DNA of 64,000 nt from Marinobacterium zhoushanense (GTDB lineage: Bacteria; Pseudomonadota; Gammaproteobacteria; Pseudomonadales; Balneatricaceae). Position numbers and translations under genes: made by a program. Positions within the stretch are counted from its first letter, which is position 1, and every line of letters begins with the position of its first letter. The notes below the pieces were generated by a model. The model saw only the letters and a list, made by a program, of their open reading frames with translations, had not been told where the DNA came from and made no database searches. Below, piece by piece: positions 60,946-64,000 of the stretch. The stretch spans positions 389,130-453,129 of the forward strand of contig NZ_BMIJ01000001.1 of assembly GCF_014641945.1 (NCBI RefSeq), written 5' to 3'.

Positions 60946-61839
60946 TTAGATGGTCAGACGTTTAGGTTCGGGAAGGGAATGCGCGCGACAGCATGCGGTA
61001 ACTGTGTTCGCCAGCAGACAAGCAATGGTCATCGGCCCCACGCCGCCGGGTACCGGGGTGATCGCGCCAGCAACCTCTTTGGCGGTGTCGTAGTCCACAT
61101 CGCCGACCAGTCGCGTGGTACCGTCTGCCTGGTCAATGCGATTAATGCCCACGTCAATCACGGTTGCCCCCTCCTTGAGCCAGTAGGATTGGACGAAAAG
61201 AGGCCTGCCGACCGCAGCAACGACAATATCGGCTTCTCGCAGGATCTCCGGCAGATTTTTCGTGCGCGAATGGGCCACGGTTACTGTGCAGCTTTCCCGC
61301 AGCAGCAACTGCGCCATGGGTTTACCGACGATGTTGGATCGTCCGATCACCACCGCATTCAACCCTGACAGGTTGCCGCAATACTCGCGCAGCATCATGA
61401 GACATCCCAAAGGGGTGCAAGGCACCATAGCCTTCTGTCCGGTGGCTAGCAGGCCTGCATTAGAGATATGAAAGCCATCCACATCCTTGGCTGGATCAAT
61501 CGCATTGATCACCAACGCTTCGTCAATATGCTTCGGCAAGGGAAGCTGGACGAGGATGCCGTGTACCGACAGATCGTAATTGAGCTGTTCAATCAGCGCC
61601 AATAGGTCGTATTCGGAGGTATCGGCAGGCAACTTGTATTCGTAGGAGTGCATGCCGACCTCAACGGTCTGCTTTCCTTTCGAGCGGACATAGACCTGGG
61701 ATGCGGGATCATCTCCTACCAGCACAACGGCAAGGCCGGGAGTAATCCCTTTTGTCTGTTTGAGGTGCGCAACATGCTCAGCAACACTCTCACGTAGTAT
61801 TGCTGCGAACGCCTTACCGTCGATAATCCGAGCAGTCAT
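60946..61839 (-). CDS. folD: Methylene-THF dehydrogenase/methenyl-THF cyclohydrolase
   Basis: 297 aa bifunctional enzyme linking 5,10-methylene-THF to 10-formyl-THF. Seen: the [14 protein letters not shown] region with the catalytic lysine (about residue 54, normally YVxxK), [25 protein letters not shown] and the NADP motif [16 protein letters not shown], then [20 protein letters not shown]. Start ATG 61839 with GGAG nine bases upstream. It is 178 bp from the metF-like gene in the same direction, so both may serve the THF-bound methyl group. Confidence 0.95.
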   Translation of the reverse strand: MTARIIDGKAFAAILRESVAEHVAHLKQTKGITPGLAVVLVGDDPASQVYVRSKGKQTVEVGMHSYEYKLPADTSEYDLLALIEQLNYDLSVHGILVQLPLPKHIDEALVINAIDPAKDVDGFHISNAGLLATGQKAMVPCTPLGCLMMLREYCGNLSGLNAVVIGRSNIVGKPMAQLLLRESCTVTVAHSRTKNLPEILREADIVVAAVGRPLFVQSYWLKEGATVIDVGINRIDQADGTTRLVGDVDYDTAKEVAGAITPVPGGVGPMTIACLLANTVTACCRAHSLPEPKRLTI

Positions 61840-62017
61840 GTCTGTCTCCTTCTCAATTCGCGTACCACCTGACAAAGGTTAACAACCTGCACGGTCGGCG
61901 CGCTTATATTCGTTGTTGTTTTAGTTATACAGCTCTTCAAAAACTGCGATTGCCCAGCCAAGAAAAAACAAACAGGTGTCTGGTAAGGGGTTCCGGTACC
62001 GTTTGTCTTTACTGGCG

Positions 62018-62947
62018 TTACGCTGCCGAAGCGGGCCGGCCTGAAGCCCCGCCATGCTCGGTTATCCAATTTGCATTGGCGGTAATTCCCCCCAGCGGGA
62101 AGAAATGCACCTGCTCAACGCCGAAGTGCGGGTGGCGCTCTTTATGAGCCGCGAGTTCAAGTAATATATCGGTCGGCTCGTAGGGCATAATCAGCTTGGA
62201 TACATCCTTGGCCCGGCGTTGTAGTACCCGCATGCTGGGTCCCACACCGCAAGACAACGCATATTTCATCAGCGTCTGCAGCTTGGCCGGTCCGGCCAGG
62301 CCCATATGGATGGGCAGATCTATCCCCTCCTCTGCCAGCCGGTCGGCCCAAGCGATCACCGGTGCAGCCTCGAAACAGAACTGGGTCGTGATCGCCAACT
62401 TCGCATCGGTGCGCTCGGAAAACGCCCGCTTCCATTTCAGCGCTTGCATGACCAGCCTGTCAGAGCCATCGGGATCGATATCGCGGTTTCCCTCAGGATG
62501 GCCGGCAACGTGCAGATGCTCGAAGTCGTTAAACAGCCCGGTCTCGATCAGCTGAATAGAGCTTTCGAATTCGCCAGCCGGAGTGCTGAGCCCTCCCCCC
62601 AGGAGCAGCGCCTGTTTTACGCCCGCCTCGCCCTGATATAGCTCGATCCAGTTTGCCAGTTCAGCACGGTCCTTGATCCCACGGGCAGGAAAATGCGGCA
62701 TTACGGGGAAGCCTTCGTCGGCCAAGCGACGAGCGGTCCGCACCATATCCTCAATCGGCGTGCCGTCGATATGGGCTATATAGACACGGGTTCCTGCAGG
62801 CAGGATGTCACGAAAACTCTCCACCTTCTCAGCAGTCCGCGGCATGACCTCGATCGAGTAACCGCGAAGGATGTTTTCCAGTAGAAGGGGACCCTGCCCC
62901 TCTTTGCTGGCATCCGGGGATTTACGAAGAAAAGAGAACAGCCCCAT
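62018..62947 (-). CDS. Methylenetetrahydrofolate reductase-like protein
   Basis: 309 aa, TIM-barrel of the MetF superfamily, slightly longer than E. coli MetF. Seen: YSIEVMPRTAEKV near the N terminus, DRAELANWIELYQ, ALLLGGGLSTP, AGHPEGNRDIDPDGSDRL with the GHPE motif, ITTQFCFEAAPVIAWADR and PIHMGLAGPAKL. Such short homologues accompany THF-dependent demethylases and run in the oxidative direction, from 5-methyl-THF to methylene-THF. The DmdA-like gene directly upstream supports this. Confidence 0.85.
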   Translation of the reverse strand: MGLFSFLRKSPDASKEGQGPLLLENILRGYSIEVMPRTAEKVESFRDILPAGTRVYIAHIDGTPIEDMVRTARRLADEGFPVMPHFPARGIKDRAELANWIELYQGEAGVKQALLLGGGLSTPAGEFESSIQLIETGLFNDFEHLHVAGHPEGNRDIDPDGSDRLVMQALKWKRAFSERTDAKLAITTQFCFEAAPVIAWADRLAEEGIDLPIHMGLAGPAKLQTLMKYALSCGVGPSMRVLQRRAKDVSKLIMPYEPTDILLELAAHKERHPHFGVEQVHFFPLGGITANANWITEHGGASGRPASAA

Positions 62948-63127
62948 ACAATATCTCCTGTCTGCTGGCGCTCGGCCAGGCTCTGTTTTTATAGTTGCGA
63001 TGAGCGTCCCTTGGCACAGGAGGTGTCCGTTTGCCCTTTGGGCATCACGGCACCCGTAAAATCTGTCTCAGCCGCCTGTATTGGCGGCGCTGGCCAGATC
63101 CTGTGCACCTGGAAGAGCCTGCGGTGA

Positions 63128-63149
63128 TAGCCTGCTATCACCGTGCTTT
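63128..63149. other. Hairpin downstream of dmdA-like gene
   Basis: CGGTGATAG and CTATCACCG, 9-bp perfect stem in the gap before the metF-like gene. The T-run is on the + strand side only, so it is not a standard terminator for the minus-strand gene. Confidence 0.45.
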
Positions 63150-63162
63150 TTGCTGGCGACTA

Positions 63163-64000
63163 TCAAGCCGCCGCGATTTTCTTGTTGGGATCAAAGAACG
63201 GTCTTTCCACGACAGTGGCGGTCCGCTTCCCGTTCGGCATATCCACTTCCAGGGTCATGCCAACTTCCGCACACTCCGCGCTCACCATCGCCAGCGCGAT
63301 ATTCTTCTCCAGACGCGGAGAAAAGATGGCCGAGGTGACCTTGCCCACGGAATGACCCTCTTTTTCCACGGACCAGAACCGGGTGTTCGGCCCCGACAGC
63401 GCCGCACCGTCGATCACCAGACCAACCTGCTTGCGGGATACACCCTGTTCACGGATACGCTTGAGAGCCGCCTTGCCGATGAACTCGGCTTCCATATCCA
63501 GTTCAACCAGTCGATCCAGGCCCAGCTCGTAGGGGTTGGTGTTGATGTCCATATCGGCATGGTAGGACAGCATGCCGCCTTCGATACGGCGAATGGACGA
63601 TGTATGCCCCGGCTTGAGTCCAAAGGGCGCACCCGCCGCCATGATCTTTTCCCACAGCTCGTCACCCTTGGAGGAGTCCTGCAGATAGAGCTCATAACCC
63701 AGCTCGCTGGACCAGCCGGTGCGGGAGACGATCAGCGGAATGCCGTCGAGGTCATATTCGCGCAGCCAGTAGTAGCGAAGATCGGTGATGCTGTCACCGA
63801 ACAGCGCCTTCATGATCTCGCCGGACTTCGGACCCTGCAGCTGAAGCGGAGACACGTCCGGCTCGCGGATCTGTACATCCAGACCAGAATTGACCGCCAC
63901 GCCCTGCGCCCAGAGCAGAATGTCGCTGTCCGCCAGGGAGATCCAGAAGCGGTTTTCTTCCAGACGCAGCAGGATCGGGTCGTTCAGGATGCCGCCTTCG
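63163..64000 (-). CDS. THF-dependent demethylase of the GcvT/DmdA family, truncated by window edge
   Basis: 278 C-terminal residues visible; the frame is open to the last base and roughly 90-100 residues are missing. Seen: GGILNDPILLRLEENRFWIS, IREPDVSPLQLQGPKSGEIM, SRTGWSSELGYELYL, SIRRIEGGMLSYHADMDINT and the GcvT C-terminal barrel (GKVTSAIFSPRLEKNIALAM). By recall the strings EPDVSPL-QGP and LSY-DM-NPYE-GL resemble DMSP demethylase DmdA; sarcosine, aromatic O-demethylase or a plain aminomethyltransferase remain possible. No GcvH or GcvP next to it. MetF-like and FolD genes follow. Confidence 0.7.
   Translation of the reverse strand, partial: EGGILNDPILLRLEENRFWISLADSDILLWAQGVAVNSGLDVQIREPDVSPLQLQGPKSGEIMKALFGDSITDLRYYWLREYDLDGIPLIVSRTGWSSELGYELYLQDSSKGDELWEKIMAAGAPFGLKPGHTSSIRRIEGGMLSYHADMDINTNPYELGLDRLVELDMEAEFIGKAALKRIREQGVSRKQVGLVIDGAALSGPNTRFWSVEKEGHSVGKVTSAIFSPRLEKNIALAMVSAECAEVGMTLEVDMPNGKRTATVVERPFFDPNKKIAAA

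Noticed and set aside
1..64000. CRISPR arrays, tRNA, rRNA, insertion-sequence transposases, phage genes
   Set aside because: None recognised: no regularly spaced repeats, no cloverleaf or rRNA strings, and no transposase or integrase protein among the translated frames.

Overview
The window is about 64 kb of GC-rich DNA (visibly near 60% G+C over most of its length). Its gene content points to an aerobic, metabolically versatile gammaproteobacterium, probably marine or from another aquatic habitat. The evidence is best-match families of Pseudomonas/Oceanospirillales type, a beta-hydroxyaspartate cycle operon, a BCCT osmolyte transporter and a DmdA-like demethylase. No rRNA, tRNA or CRISPR array was seen. 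The exact genus cannot be read from this sequence.

Layout. (1) 0-4.6 kb is purine salvage and uptake: 3' end of guaD, a GntR/FCD regulator, an AzgA-type purine permease with a structured leader, and a LysE exporter. (2) 4.7-7.2 kb holds mobA (3-hydroxybenzoate 4-monooxygenase) and a divergent MarR regulator (mobR), followed by a decayed puuE copy. (3) 7.5-29.5 kb is the most unusual block. It contains a six-gene operon for envelope transport (DUF1302 barrel, DUF1329, YCF48-like, RND, MFS) that ends in moaA. Next to it is a second six-gene operon with an extradiol dioxygenase, a FAH-family hydrolase, both subunits of a molybdenum transhydroxylase/resorcinol-hydroxylase-like enzyme, an acetoacetate-decarboxylase-family protein and an aldehyde dehydrogenase. 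A divergent thiolase plus acetoacetyl-CoA synthetase pair and a GntR regulator complete the block. TTTATCGATAAA-like palindromes sit in front of all four transcription units, so it looks like one regulon. (4) 29.7-35.5 kb is a nearly complete urate-to-glyoxylate pathway (uraH, puuE, uraD, alc, allA, puuD) with a RutR-like TetR regulator. (5) 35.6-37.3 kb is a FAD oxidoreductase gene flanked by a tetR gene and a broken second copy of its 3' end. (6) 37.7-41.2 kb is AT-richer and reads as an orphan integron cassette array: attC sites separate five small genes, including a TIR-like protein and two membrane proteins. (7) 41.4-48.4 kb is a beta-hydroxyaspartate cycle operon (bhcABCD) with an oxaloacetate decarboxylase and an HbpS/GlcG protein added, and a divergent bhcR. 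(8) 48.4-64 kb has a membrane diguanylate cyclase, two LysR regulators, a DmdB-like ligase, a DmdD-like hydratase, OsmC, a dihydrolipoamide-dehydrogenase-like protein, folE, a BCCT transporter, an Lrp regulator, folD, a metF-like gene and a 5'-truncated dmdA/gcvT-like gene.

How they may work together. Purines taken up through AzgA would be degraded to urea and glyoxylate. The glyoxylate would be assimilated by the bhc cycle to oxaloacetate, which the operon's own decarboxylase could convert to pyruvate. The Mo-enzyme block appears to import or export a hydrophobic aromatic, rearrange its hydroxyl pattern without O2, cleave the ring with an extradiol enzyme, and feed acetoacetate through AACS and thiolase to acetyl-CoA. 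moaA in the transport operon would supply molybdopterin. The last block fits THF-dependent demethylation of DMSP or a related methylated osmolyte, with MetF and FolD oxidising the methyl group and FolE supporting folate synthesis. These pathway assignments are inference from gene families and neighbours; the substrate of the Mo-enzyme block is unknown.
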